Positions 8,050 through 16,930 of a DNA stretch of 64,000 bases are shown here, piece by piece (the stretch's first letter is position 1; the number at the start of each line of letters is the position of its first letter). The notes under the pieces were generated by a model that did not search any database, had not been told where the DNA came from, and worked only from the letters and a program-made list of their open reading frames with translations. The stretch spans positions 1,984,001 through 2,048,000 of the forward strand of contig OZ244977.1 of the NCBI GenBank assembly GCA_965222995.1, given 5' to 3'. Source of the stretch: SB11 sp965222995. GTDB taxonomy: Bacteria; Bacteroidota; Bacteroidia; UBA8524. The position numbers were made by a program, and so were the translations under genes.

Positions 8050-8943
8050 TTACAGGACATAAAATCCATGATCCTCTTGTTTTGTTTCTAAAACATTTTC
8101 TCCCAATAGCTCTCGTATGTTTGCTTCTATGGTTTGGGATATTGCGGTCATAGCGGTATCCGAAGGCTTGTTTTCAAATGGATCTTGAATGTGCAATGCC
8201 GTTTTTTCAAGCAGTAGAAAAGGCGTAATGATGGTAAGAATGATAGCCGATTCCAGAACCCAATTGAGATGATCAGACAAGGAAATGATTAGAGATAAAA
8301 TGAAAGTGTATATGAACAATTTCAGAAACATTCTGTATGTCTTAGGGAATACAGTGTTTTTAATCCTTTCCGCTTTTCCCATCGAAGCACATAGCCTCAC
8401 CATTGTATCATCAATTTGAATCTGCTGAAAATCCGTAATGGCCTGCTTCTGTTTTAGTTTGCTAATGTCAGATGCGTTTAAATCAATCAACATTAACGGA
8501 ATATGTTGATTTTTCAATACTGCCTCCTTTTCTTCTGATGCGAGATATTCGTTGAGTTTATCGTGTTGGTCGGTTTGACGCAGTTTGCTTGCCAACTCAT
8601 AACACCAAGTGATTTGTCGGTACGCTATTTTTCTAACGACCACTAAGTCTTCTTTTGGAGCAAAACTTTTGAGTTGCACTACCAATGATCGGCTATCATT
8701 GACGATTGCTCCCCAAATTTTTCTAGCCTCCCACCAACGGTCATAAGACTGATTGAGTTTAAAGGCTAACACAAGTGAAATAGCAGTACCCAAAAAAACA
8801 GGTATCGCTATAGAAAGTGTCAGATCGTAATGTAATAGTTGCTCTATTATTACTACCAGACAGATAAAAACGATAGATACTAAAAAGTCAACACCTATCT
8901 TTTTCATGATATATTTTAATGGATTTTTTTTTTCTAACAACAT
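8050..8943 (-). CDS. Bestrophin-family channel, 297 aa
   Basis: The N-terminal half contains the bestrophin signature region: two membrane helices (about residues 18-65) followed by KLNQSYDRWWEARKIWGAIVNDSRSL, and two further hydrophobic segments near 210-250. Bacterial bestrophins form pentameric anion or cation channels in the inner membrane. Length (about 300 residues) fits the family. It is embedded in a metal-efflux operon. A charge-balancing or metal-linked ion channel role is plausible but not shown. A structured leader precedes it (8979-9056). Confidence 0.88.
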   Translation of the reverse strand: MLLEKKNPLKYIMKKIGVDFLVSIVFICLVVIIEQLLHYDLTLSIAIPVFLGTAISLVLAFKLNQSYDRWWEARKIWGAIVNDSRSLVVQLKSFAPKEDLVVVRKIAYRQITWCYELASKLRQTDQHDKLNEYLASEEKEAVLKNQHIPLMLIDLNASDISKLKQKQAITDFQQIQIDDTMVRLCASMGKAERIKNTVFPKTYRMFLKLFIYTFILSLIISLSDHLNWVLESAIILTIITPFLLLEKTALHIQDPFENKPSDTAMTAISQTIEANIRELLGENVLETKQEDHGFYVL

Positions 8944-8978
8944 ATATTTTCTCCCTACTTTTATGTCTAAAAGTGGTG

Positions 8979-9056
8979 CCTGTAAGCGGAGTGCTTTATT
9001 AACCTTAACCTACAATAAGATTTAATTCACCTTGCACCTCCGCTCCAGGACTTAAT
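8979..9056 (-). promoter_or_regulatory. Structured leader A ahead of the bestrophin gene
   Basis: Arms AGCGGAG-TGC (8985-8994) and GCAC-CTCCGCT (9034-9044) form a stem with one bulge, closed by an outer CCTG (8979-8982)/CAGG (9046-9049) pair. The flanks GCCTGT and CAGGACTTAAT are identical to those of a second hairpin at 9522-9583, while the stem sequences differ and still pair. On the transcribed strand it ends 35 bases before the bestrophin start. There is no T-tract, so it is not an obvious terminator. A riboswitch-like or processing element is possible. Confidence 0.5.
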
Positions 9057-9091
9057 TCACTTTTAAATGATTCTACATTTAATCCATTGGT

Positions 9092-9478
9092 CTATTCTTG
9101 TTTCTTACAACATCCATCGAGCTTTTGATATGCCTGTGGATCTACAGGCACATCATCGGCATCATATCCTAGTTTAGAAATCTCTTTTCTAATCTGTTCA
9201 ACCGTTATTTTTGAATCGTTGTAAACCACTGAAATCGTCATTTCTTCTTCGTTGTACTCGACATGTTTAATTCCCTTCACGTATGGAAGTTGAGATTCCA
9301 TCTTACCGGCACACGATTCACATTTTTTACAGTGGTCGCAGTAGGTATTGGTTTTGATGACCACCTTTGCTTTTTTGTTTGGTTTGGGGCTTTCCTGTGC
9401 GGTAGCACCTAGCACAAAACACAAACTCAACGTTAGCAGTAGCAGCGTTGACTTTAGTATTGATTTTGTTCTTTTCAT
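9092..9478 (-). CDS. Exported heavy-metal-associated (HMA) domain protein, 128 aa
   Basis: A Sec signal peptide (residues 1-27, ending ATAQ) precedes a ferredoxin-like HMA domain. The metal loop is unusual: Cys47, Cys50, Cys53 and Cys56 in CDHCKKCESC, rather than a single CxxC. The fold continues with VKGIKHVEYNEEEMTISVVYN and a C-terminal GCCKK. It is probably a periplasmic copper or soft-metal chaperone handing metal to the RND system encoded just upstream. A structured leader precedes it. Confidence 0.88.
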   Translation of the reverse strand: MKRTKSILKSTLLLLTLSLCFVLGATAQESPKPNKKAKVVIKTNTYCDHCKKCESCAGKMESQLPYVKGIKHVEYNEEEMTISVVYNDSKITVEQIRKEISKLGYDADDVPVDPQAYQKLDGCCKKQE

Positions 9479-9521
9479 ATCATTGATTTTTTGATTATTT
9501 CTTTAATGGTTTTAGTTAATG

Positions 9522-9583
9522 CCTGTGGGCAGAGCAATTTTCAATTATTCACTATGCTCACTTGCTCTGCCCCAGGACTTAAT
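9522..9583 (-). promoter_or_regulatory. Structured leader B ahead of the HMA gene
   Basis: Perfect 10-base arms GGGCAGAGCA (9527-9536) and TGCTCTGCCC (9563-9572) flank a 26-base AT-rich loop. The outer CCTG (9522-9525) and CAGG (9573-9576) add a further stem that shares one base with the inner arm. The flanks GCCTGT and CAGGACTTAAT match leader A at 8979-9056. On the transcribed strand it ends about 43 bases before the HMA start. No T-tract follows. Confidence 0.5.
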
Positions 9584-9600
9584 CAACCAACCCAACTACA

Positions 9601-12600
9601 TTATTCTTTAGTTTTTGCTACTAATTCATACACACATGGAATGACTATCAAATTCAGTATGGTAGCTGAAAGCAGTCCTCCCAGAATGACTACCGCCATT
9701 GGACTTTGAATTTCATTCCCCGATTCACCTCCTTTTAAAGCCAGTGGAATTAAGGCCAATCCGGTTGTAAAAGCCGTCATTAAAATTGGATTCAATCGGT
9801 CAATAGCTCCATGCTTTAACAGTTTCAATCCTTTCATGCCTTCCTTTTTTAGATCCTCATATCGGGATACCAGCAAAATTCCATTTCGGGTAGCAATACC
9901 AAACAAACTGATAAAGCCAATGGTGGCTGCAATACTGATAATTCCCGAAGTGAAGTACACAATCAGAATCCCACCAATCAGAGCCAAAGGCAAATTGATG
10001 AGTACAACAAAGGCTAGCTTCAAATCTTTAAACTCAAAGTAGAGTAACAGTAAAATGATAAGGATAGCTGCAATGGCTGTTATCATCAACAATTCAGAGG
10101 CTTTTGCTTCACTTTCAAACTGACCTCCATATTGTATATGATACCCCTCCGGTAATTCAACTTTTTCTTCAACCACTTTCTTGATGTCATTAACCACATC
10201 ACGTAAGCCCCTGCTTCCCGATACATTAGCTGCAACAACAATCTTACGTTGCACATTTTCCCTGCTTATTCGGTTTGGACTGCTTTGTGAAAGCACATCA
10301 GCTAACTGACCCAATGGGATATTACCGCCATTCGGCAAAGTGATTAAGGCTGATTTAATCGCCTCGATAGAATTTCTTGAATCCTTCTCGAATCGCACAA
10401 CCAGGTCATAGTATTTTTGCCCTTCATAAATCTCACCAGCCTTTTCACCGGCAAAGGCAATGTCCACCTGTCCTAACAAATCCTCTACCGTCATACCATA
10501 GGCTGCCAGTTTTTGCCTGTCAGGAACAATGCGGAGCTGTGGAACCTCGATTTGCTGATCTACCGCTACATCGGCAATCCCATCAATATCCTTGATATTG
10601 TTTTCAATGTTTTTTCCGATTTGGAACAAACGTTGCAAATCATCGCCAAATATTTTGATAGCAATATTGGCACGGGTTCCTGAAAGCATGTGGTCGATAC
10701 GGTGTGCTAAAGGTTGACCGAGTGCAATATTTACGCCCGGAACCACACTTAATTTGGTACGTACTTCCTCAAAAAATTCCTCTTTTGATTTTCCGTCCAA
10801 AGAAAATGGGGCATCTATTTCTGCAGCATTTACGCCTTGTGCATGTTCATCCGATTCGGAACGTCCTGTTCTACGGGTGACAACATCTATTTCCGGCATT
10901 TCAAGTAACAACTCCTCAATCATCACCCCAGACTTGTTACTTTCCTCCAATGACATTCCTGGTAAACCCGTAGCATTAATGACCAGTGAACCTTCATTAA
11001 ATTCCGGCAAGAAACTTCTGCCTAATCCCGAAAGGAATACCAAACTGATAAGAAACGCTCCTACGGTGATGCTGATAATCGTTTTAGGAAATTTGAGTAC
11101 CCGATCCAGTACTGCACTATAGATTTTCTGCAGCCATTTTTCTACCCGTGTTCCCTCGGCTTGCTTACTCAATACTTTTTCACTTTTTAGCAAATACGAA
11201 CAGAGTACCGGTGTAAGGGTAACGGCTACAATTAAGGAAGTCAGAACGGAAATAATGAATGAAATTCCGAGTGGCTGCAGCAATCGTCCTTCCATGCCAC
11301 TCAAAAAGAACAATGGAACAAAAGACACGATAATAATCAACGTTGCAATAATTATCGAGCTACGTATTTCAATAGATGCGGTGCGCACTATTTCAATGAC
11401 CGGTGAGCGTTCCTCTTTGGGTTTTCTAACGTTCTCACGCAATCGTTTAAAGACGTTCTCCACATCAATTATGGCATCATCTACCAATGCGCCAATGGCA
11501 ATGGCCATCCCTCCCAAACTCATAGTGTTAATGGTGTAGCCCATCAGTTTTAAAACGATAATGGATACCAATAGAGAAATAGGAATAGCCAATAATGAAA
11601 TAACGGTTGTACGCCAATTCATCAGAAAAATAAACAGGACAATCACCACGAAAAATGCACCTTCCAACAGTGTTTGTTGAAGGTTGTTGATCGAGGCTTC
11701 AATAAAATTGGATTGGCGAAAGATGTGGTTCTCAATTTCCACCCCTTCCGGTAAAGTGTTCTTTAAATCTTCTATAGCAATATCCAGCTTTTCGGTAAGT
11801 TCCAATGTATTTACCCCTGGTTGTTTGGCTAAAGTCATCACCACCGCAGGACTGGCATTCATAGAGCCGTCTCCGATTTTATCCGAGCCTCCAATCTGAA
11901 CGGTGGCCACATCCTTGATTTTGATGGTCTGACCATTCACTTGCTTTAAAACAGCTTCTTCCAGTTGATCTACTGAATACGCCCGTCCGCTTCCTTTTAC
12001 AATGTACTGGTTCCCGTGTTGGTTGATCACACCACCAGAGACGTTCTTATTACAGGCTTTCACCTTTTGTAACAGTTCTTCCAGGCTAACATCGTAATGC
12101 TTCAACTTTTCAGGATCAGCCATCACCTGATATTGCTTGAACTCCCCACCAATTACAATCACATTGGAGATACCACCAATTGACTTGATACGTGGTCTAA
12201 TTGTCCAATCTGCCAGCGTTCTTAGCTCCATTGGAGTTAAACTATCCGAACGAACAGCTAAGAGCATCACTTCTCCCATAATGGATGATACAGGAGCCAT
12301 TGTAGGTATTCCGACACCCTGGGGTAATTTGGCTTGAACCATCGGAATGCGTTCACTTACAATTTGTCTGGCTTTATAAATATCTGTTCCCCATTCAAAC
12401 TCTACCCAAACAATAGATATTCCTGCTGCAGAGGAAGAACGGATTCTTCGCACATTGGGCGAGCCGTTCATGGCGGTTTCAATCTGGTAACTCACCAGCT
12501 TTTCAACTTCTTCTGATTCCATTCCGTGCGCCTCGGTCAGTATGGTAACTTTGGGTGCTGTTAAGTCGGGAAATACATCCACATTCATATTACGGGCAAT

Positions 12601-12687
12601 GAATATCCCTGTAATACTCAACATGACAGCTCCTATGAGTACCAACAACCGGTTTTGCAGCGAAACAGTTAATATTTTATTCAACAT
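9601..12687 (-). CDS. Heavy-metal RND efflux pump, CzcA/CusA family, 1028 aa
   Basis: The inner-membrane, proton-driven pump of a tripartite metal exporter. It has the RND layout: one N-terminal helix, a large periplasmic domain, helices 2-6 from about residue 340, a second periplasmic domain and helices 8-12. The helix-4 proton-relay motif reads VDDAIIDVEN (402-411), which matches neither the DFG...DGA...VEN form of Zn/Co/Cd pumps nor the CusA form exactly, so the metal is uncertain. It is followed by the HMA gene and preceded by the membrane-fusion protein gene with an 18-base gap. Confidence 0.93.
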   Translation of the reverse strand: MLNKILTVSLQNRLLVLIGAVMLSITGIFIARNMNVDVFPDLTAPKVTILTEAHGMESEEVEKLVSYQIETAMNGSPNVRRIRSSSAAGISIVWVEFEWGTDIYKARQIVSERIPMVQAKLPQGVGIPTMAPVSSIMGEVMLLAVRSDSLTPMELRTLADWTIRPRIKSIGGISNVIVIGGEFKQYQVMADPEKLKHYDVSLEELLQKVKACNKNVSGGVINQHGNQYIVKGSGRAYSVDQLEEAVLKQVNGQTIKIKDVATVQIGGSDKIGDGSMNASPAVVMTLAKQPGVNTLELTEKLDIAIEDLKNTLPEGVEIENHIFRQSNFIEASINNLQQTLLEGAFFVVIVLFIFLMNWRTTVISLLAIPISLLVSIIVLKLMGYTINTMSLGGMAIAIGALVDDAIIDVENVFKRLRENVRKPKEERSPVIEIVRTASIEIRSSIIIATLIIIVSFVPLFFLSGMEGRLLQPLGISFIISVLTSLIVAVTLTPVLCSYLLKSEKVLSKQAEGTRVEKWLQKIYSAVLDRVLKFPKTIISITVGAFLISLVFLSGLGRSFLPEFNEGSLVINATGLPGMSLEESNKSGVMIEELLLEMPEIDVVTRRTGRSESDEHAQGVNAAEIDAPFSLDGKSKEEFFEEVRTKLSVVPGVNIALGQPLAHRIDHMLSGTRANIAIKIFGDDLQRLFQIGKNIENNIKDIDGIADVAVDQQIEVPQLRIVPDRQKLAAYGMTVEDLLGQVDIAFAGEKAGEIYEGQKYYDLVVRFEKDSRNSIEAIKSALITLPNGGNIPLGQLADVLSQSSPNRISRENVQRKIVVAANVSGSRGLRDVVNDIKKVVEEKVELPEGYHIQYGGQFESEAKASELLMITAIAAILIILLLLYFEFKDLKLAFVVLINLPLALIGGILIVYFTSGIISIAATIGFISLFGIATRNGILLVSRYEDLKKEGMKGLKLLKHGAIDRLNPILMTAFTTGLALIPLALKGGESGNEIQSPMAVVILGGLLSATILNLIVIPCVYELVAKTKE

Positions 12688-12705
12688 AACTTTTCGTTTT
12701 AATGA

Positions 12706-14220
12706 TTAATGAGCATGACCGTGTGCCGGTGCTTTGCCTGACATAGAGGCCATTTTCACCTGAAATGCACCTGTGGTTACAACCACTTCACCTGCTTTTA
12801 ATCCGCTTAGTACTTCTACTTCACTACCATTGCGTTTGCCTATGGTGATGTTGCGCATTTCAAAACTTTCTCCTGAGAGCTGTACCACCACAGAGTACTT
12901 ACCATAGTCCTCCAACAAAGCAACTTCGGGAATGACTATACCGGTTCCTGCATTCCCAATGGCCACATCTACTTTGGTAAATGCGCCTTCCGGCATTTCT
13001 ATGGCTTCATTGATTTGCGCATACACTTTTAGTAGAGGTTGATTGTCTTCCACAGCTTTGGCGGTGGAAAGAATCTCTCCGTTATTTGAGCGCAGATCCG
13101 ACCAGGTGTTTTCAGATGGTTGATACCAGATATTTTGAATGTTTTTGACCTGACTGGAATAGCTTGTGCTTAAATCAATTTCCAATACGCTGCTATTGCT
13201 ACTGGTGATGACAAGCAACTCATCTCCCTGGTTCACAAAACCACCATTGCTTATTTGGATGGACTTGATATAACCGTCAAATGGAGCTACAACTTGCTTG
13301 TTTCCTCCGCTATATCCTTTGGAAATAGTTTCGTATTGTACCTTCGCTACCTGGTATTTGCTTTCAACCTTCTCAAACTCGGATTTAGCAATCACTTTGG
13401 ACTCGTACAGATCCTTCTTACGCTCATATTCCGCTTTGGCCTGGTTGTAAGTCGCTTTGGCTTTCTCAAACTCGGTCTGCAGGTTATTGTCAGTCAGGTT
13501 AGCACTTTGAATGCTCATTAATACCTGTCCTTTCTTTACCATGCTTCCTTCTGTCAGACTCTTTTGTTTATAGGATACCTGACCGTTTGAAGTGGCTACC
13601 AAGCTTTGATAATCTGATGGGGCAACATTCCATTTACCGGAGGTATGAACTACATCAAAAATTTCATCATTGTACACCGGTACAGTTTGAAATTCCATTT
13701 TCCATGCCTGTTCTTTCAGGAAGGTAATGGAGCCATCGTCTCCTTCCTCACCGCCTAATTCTGCAATGGCATCTTCTGTATTGGCATATACCTTTATGTC
13801 TTTCAGGATAATGCGGTCAGTAAGTTTTGGTGTTTTAATGTCAAACACCAATTGATAAACACCTGCCTTGTTCGGTTGAAGCGTTGGAGAAAATATCCCT
13901 GGGGAAGAAGGGGCATCAACGGTTTGTCGCACTCCTTTTCCTCCCTCAACCAGACTTACTGTTACGCTACCCTCGGTAACAGCCTTGTGCTTGTCCAGTA
14001 CGGTAAAGTGGGCAGCAAATCGACTTTGCTTTCCCACTACCAGTACCGGAAACTCAACAAACAGTTCTGTTTTATCTGTCCATACGGTATAGTCCACCCT
14101 CGGAATTTCATTACCTGTGGTAATGTGGTTTCCTTCTGCATCGTGGGCATGACCGGATTCTTCTGATTGGGAGCAAGCTGCCAATAGCAAACCTGCTGCC
14201 AGTATGATATAATATTTCAT
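12706..14220 (-). CDS. RND membrane-fusion lipoprotein, CusB/CzcB family, 504 aa
   Basis: A lipobox (LLLAAC, Cys at 16) anchors the protein. A His-containing stretch (SGHAHDAEGNH) follows, then an N-terminal beta domain, a lipoyl/helical hairpin (about residues 200-300, including KATYNQAKAEYERKKDLYES), the beta-barrel, and a C-terminal domain ending APAHGHAH. Such adaptors link the RND pump to the TolC channel and can bind metal. The N-terminal extension before the hairpin is typical of Bacteroidota metal adaptors. It lies between the His-rich lipoprotein and the pump genes in one operon. Confidence 0.9.
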   Translation of the reverse strand: MKYYIILAAGLLLAACSQSEESGHAHDAEGNHITTGNEIPRVDYTVWTDKTELFVEFPVLVVGKQSRFAAHFTVLDKHKAVTEGSVTVSLVEGGKGVRQTVDAPSSPGIFSPTLQPNKAGVYQLVFDIKTPKLTDRIILKDIKVYANTEDAIAELGGEEGDDGSITFLKEQAWKMEFQTVPVYNDEIFDVVHTSGKWNVAPSDYQSLVATSNGQVSYKQKSLTEGSMVKKGQVLMSIQSANLTDNNLQTEFEKAKATYNQAKAEYERKKDLYESKVIAKSEFEKVESKYQVAKVQYETISKGYSGGNKQVVAPFDGYIKSIQISNGGFVNQGDELLVITSSNSSVLEIDLSTSYSSQVKNIQNIWYQPSENTWSDLRSNNGEILSTAKAVEDNQPLLKVYAQINEAIEMPEGAFTKVDVAIGNAGTGIVIPEVALLEDYGKYSVVVQLSGESFEMRNITIGKRNGSEVEVLSGLKAGEVVVTTGAFQVKMASMSGKAPAHGHAH

Positions 14221-14237
14221 AATATTCAGTCTTTTGA

Positions 14238-14585
14238 TTAATCGTTATGAGGATGTTCGTGATCATGGTCATCGTGTGAGTGTTCCTCGTCTCCTTCGTG
14301 AGAATGTCCTTCTTCACTATCATGTGAATGATTCTCGTCATGGCCTTCTTCATGCGAATGTTCGTCATGTTCTTCATGGTGTTGATTCATTAGTGAATCG
14401 GAAACCGTAAATTCTTCCTGACTATGGTTCTCGTCATGTTCATGGCTATGTGAATCATCCCCGTGATCGTGTTCTTCACCGGCTGCATGTTCGTGTCCGT
14501 GATCGTTTTCTTTATTTTTTCCTTGCCCTCCACAAGCCATTAATGAGATTGAAAGAGCTGCGATAATGATATATGATAATTTCAT
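14238..14585 (-). CDS. His/Asp/Glu-rich lipoprotein, 115 aa
   Basis: The lipobox LMACGG (Cys at 18) marks a lipoprotein. The rest is almost only His, Asp, Glu, Ser and Gly in HxHD/HEH clusters, an unstructured metal-binding tail. It may buffer zinc, nickel or copper at the periplasmic face for the neighbouring efflux adaptor. It lies 17 bases upstream of the adaptor gene. Such sequences evolve quickly, so homology searches will be of little help. Confidence 0.8.
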   Translation of the reverse strand: MKLSYIIIAALSISLMACGGQGKNKENDHGHEHAAGEEHDHGDDSHSHEHDENHSQEEFTVSDSLMNQHHEEHDEHSHEEGHDENHSHDSEEGHSHEGDEEHSHDDHDHEHPHND

Positions 14586-14607
14586 GTTTTCTATTTTTTA
14601 AAATGTT

Positions 14608-15792
14608 TTATAATTGATGTTTTAGCAATTGAGCCTTACGCTGCTGTAAGTCACTTTCCATTTTCAGCAAAGTGTCGTAAGCATCGTTGTAAAAGCTTAA
14701 TTCGATGTAATACTGCATGAATGAAAACTCTCCGTTTTCATACCCTTTTAGCAATAAATCACCGCTATTTAAGTTTGAAAGAGAGTTTTTGAGTTCATTG
14801 TATTTGAGTAGTAACAACTCGTATTCGTTGTACTGTTTCTCAAATTCCACCTGAACAATCAGAGTGGCAGATTGCAAATTCAACGACTGGTATTCAAGAT
14901 TGGATTTGGCAGCTTTAACCTTGTGTTTGTTGTTCCATAGCGGAATAGAAACACCAGCATAAACCCCTGAATAATTGGCTCCCTGAACCCCTTGATAGTT
15001 GTATCCCAAACTTAAATCCGGTAAGGATTGGTTTTTAGCCACTTTTAATGTTTGTTGCGCTAAAAGCTCCTGTTGCTGGATTTTTTGTAGTCCGGGATCT
15101 TTCGCCAATTTTTCCTGCCACAAACTATCTTTTGACAGGATGGCTATATCACTGGTATAGGTCGAAAGATTCCAACTGATTTCATTATCTCCATTTAGGT
15201 TTTTTAATGAAAGAAGGAGGTTTTGCCTACTGGATTCAATTTCCTGCACTTTAAATTGTTGTTGTATCCAAGCTACCTTTGCCTTGTTAAATTCCAAAAC
15301 GCTCTTTTCCTCTTTCTTATAGAGTTCCTCGGCTTGTTCATATACCTTTTTAGAACGGGTTAATCGTTCCTGTTCCACGCTCTTTTGTTTGTCCAGGTAT
15401 ATGAGTTCCAGGCACAGGTTTTGGGTTTGAGCAAGTATTTCCTGCCTTCTTACCGCGTAATTGAATTGCAACGTTTGTTGCTGACTTTCAATTAAATTCT
15501 TTCTTGCCCCATAGACCGTTGGAAACTCAATGGACTGGCTTAACTGAAATTCAGTATAATTACCGCCACTAAAGTCTCCATTTGGAAGATAAAAAGCATC
15601 CAATTGGGGGTCGGGCAAGTTGTTATTCGATTTGAGTTCAAGCTTTTTACTGTCTATAAATTTTAAATAAGCTTGAAGCTCTTTATTGTTTGTTTCAACA
15701 CTCCGCAGTATGCTATCTATGCCGTTGGATTGTGCAAATACTCCAAAGGATAGTAAGCATCCGCATAGTGCGAATACTATATTCTTTTGCAT
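14608..15792 (-). CDS. TolC-family outer membrane channel, CusC/CzcC type, 394 aa
   Basis: A signal peptide (residues 1-20, ending VFAQ) is followed by two repeats of long amphipathic helices with short strands, the outer membrane efflux protein pattern. Segments such as LPDPQLDAFYLPNGDFSGG and LPDLSLGYNYQGVQG sit at equivalent positions in the two halves. It forms the outer membrane duct of the tripartite pump. The length is a little short for TolC but normal for CzcC relatives in Bacteroidota. Confidence 0.9.
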   Translation of the reverse strand: MQKNIVFALCGCLLSFGVFAQSNGIDSILRSVETNNKELQAYLKFIDSKKLELKSNNNLPDPQLDAFYLPNGDFSGGNYTEFQLSQSIEFPTVYGARKNLIESQQQTLQFNYAVRRQEILAQTQNLCLELIYLDKQKSVEQERLTRSKKVYEQAEELYKKEEKSVLEFNKAKVAWIQQQFKVQEIESSRQNLLLSLKNLNGDNEISWNLSTYTSDIAILSKDSLWQEKLAKDPGLQKIQQQELLAQQTLKVAKNQSLPDLSLGYNYQGVQGANYSGVYAGVSIPLWNNKHKVKAAKSNLEYQSLNLQSATLIVQVEFEKQYNEYELLLLKYNELKNSLSNLNSGDLLLKGYENGEFSFMQYYIELSFYNDAYDTLLKMESDLQQRKAQLLKHQL

Positions 15793-15874
15793 AAAATGTG
15801 ATTTTTAGTTTAATCAAAAACAATTTGGGCAAACGGGTGTCTGCCTCTGGATGGGGAAGCCCCACCAAATATGA

Positions 15875-16324
15875 TTAAGCTAAAACAGGAGGCGCACGCA
15901 GAGGTGTGGCCTTGAACAAGCATTGCTCGTAGGGTGGTGGGGAGAAAGAAGGTATGGGTTCTTTCTCTAAGGTTTCACTTGCCGGAATTGCAAATGAAAG
16001 CAGAACAGCACAATATACTTTGAGCTTCGATAACGAAACCTTAGTATCTAAAGGTAAGTGTGCTAAATGATCCGGTGCTTCATGGACATGAAAGCCTTCT
16101 CCTAATAAGTGTCCAATAGAATGGAACAAACCAATATCCTCATTTTCTTCGTGATCATGGTCATGGCCATGATGGTCGTGAGAATGGTGGTGGTCAGAAT
16201 CAGATATAATGACCGCATGTTCAAAATCTGAATCTAAATGAATATGAGGAACCAGGTCATGAAGCAATACCATTGAGTAAATGGTAAGCAAAAGGCATCC
16301 TATTATTCTTTTAGATAATTCCAT
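15875..16324 (-). CDS. His-rich membrane protein, 149 aa
   Basis: Two hydrophobic segments (about residues 7-25 and 104-118) flank a region rich in His (SDHHHSHDHHGHDHDHEEN), and the C-terminus is Pro-rich (SFSPPPYEQC, RAPPVLA). The His cluster would bind divalent metal in the periplasm. It is the first gene of the efflux operon. A TAnnTTTG box lies only six bases ahead of its start codon. No enzymatic domain is seen. Confidence 0.75.
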   Translation of the reverse strand: MELSKRIIGCLLLTIYSMVLLHDLVPHIHLDSDFEHAVIISDSDHHHSHDHHGHDHDHEENEDIGLFHSIGHLLGEGFHVHEAPDHLAHLPLDTKVSLSKLKVYCAVLLSFAIPASETLEKEPIPSFSPPPYEQCLFKATPLRAPPVLA

Positions 16325-16330
16325 TGTTTA

Positions 16331-16338
16331 CAAAGGTA
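16331..16338 (-). promoter_or_regulatory. Candidate -7 box (TACCTTTG) for the metal-efflux operon
   Basis: On the minus strand this reads TACCTTTG, a full match to the Bacteroidota TAnnTTTG box. It ends six bases before the start codon of the His-rich gene, so the transcript would be leaderless or nearly so. No clear -33 TTTG is found at the expected spacing, as might be expected for a promoter read by an alternative sigma factor. Confidence 0.4.
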
Positions 16339-16384
16339 AAAATTTGTATTGGTTTATGGTTGTAATATCATTATTATTTGTATT

Positions 16385-16918
16385 TTATACGGCTTCGCAA
16401 ACTGTACAATTGGATTCACCAACCAGCTTTCCGTTATTGTCAAACCTGAACTTACAGCACTCATTGAAGTTCTCTTTGAGTATCTTTTTTGACCTTCTAA
16501 TTCTGGCTTTTACATTGGCTAAACTTATATTCAATTGCTCGGCTGCTTCATTCATAGTTTTACCTTCCTGATAGACCAGTTGTAATACTTGTCTATAATT
16601 CTGTGGCAGTTCGTCAATAAAACGATCCAAACAACATAAATCGTTGATGGTGGAACCGGAAACAAAATCAGAGGGAAGCGAAGTTTCTTGAAGCTTTTTA
16701 TTCTGGTTGAACAAGTTGTTTATCTCATTTCTGACAATCTGATACGTCCAGGCTTTCACTTTGGATTGATCCCGTATCGTTCCAATGTTGTTATGGATTT
16801 TAATAAAGGCATTTTGAATTACTTCATTGACAGCATCCTGGTTCTTTACCTTTTTCATGGTAAAAAAGTAAAGCTCGGTGTAGTACTCCTTCCATATTTG
16901 TTCAGTTGTCAATTTCAT
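16385..16918 (-). CDS. sigZ: ECF sigma factor, SigZ type, 177 aa
   Basis: Sigma region 2 (about residues 8-75) and sigma region 4 (about 108-155, LPQNYRQVLQLVYQEGKTMNEAAEQLNISLANVKARIRR) are both present, so this is a group IV sigma factor. The last 26 residues carry the SigZ-type tail with Cys pairs (ECCKF and CTVCE), which could bind metal or sense redox state. No anti-sigma gene is adjacent. It lies 60 bases upstream of the efflux operon and downstream of the metallothionein-like gene, so it is a candidate regulator of both. Confidence 0.88.
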   Translation of the reverse strand: MKLTTEQIWKEYYTELYFFTMKKVKNQDAVNEVIQNAFIKIHNNIGTIRDQSKVKAWTYQIVRNEINNLFNQNKKLQETSLPSDFVSGSTINDLCCLDRFIDELPQNYRQVLQLVYQEGKTMNEAAEQLNISLANVKARIRRSKKILKENFNECCKFRFDNNGKLVGESNCTVCEAV

Positions 16919-16930
16919 ATATTCTTTTTA

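Noticed and set aside
14111..14377. An 88-residue frame rich in Lys and Ile on the minus strand
   Set aside because: It is an out-of-frame shadow across the junction of the His-rich lipoprotein and adaptor genes, and its low-complexity composition comes from the His/Asp codons in the true frame.
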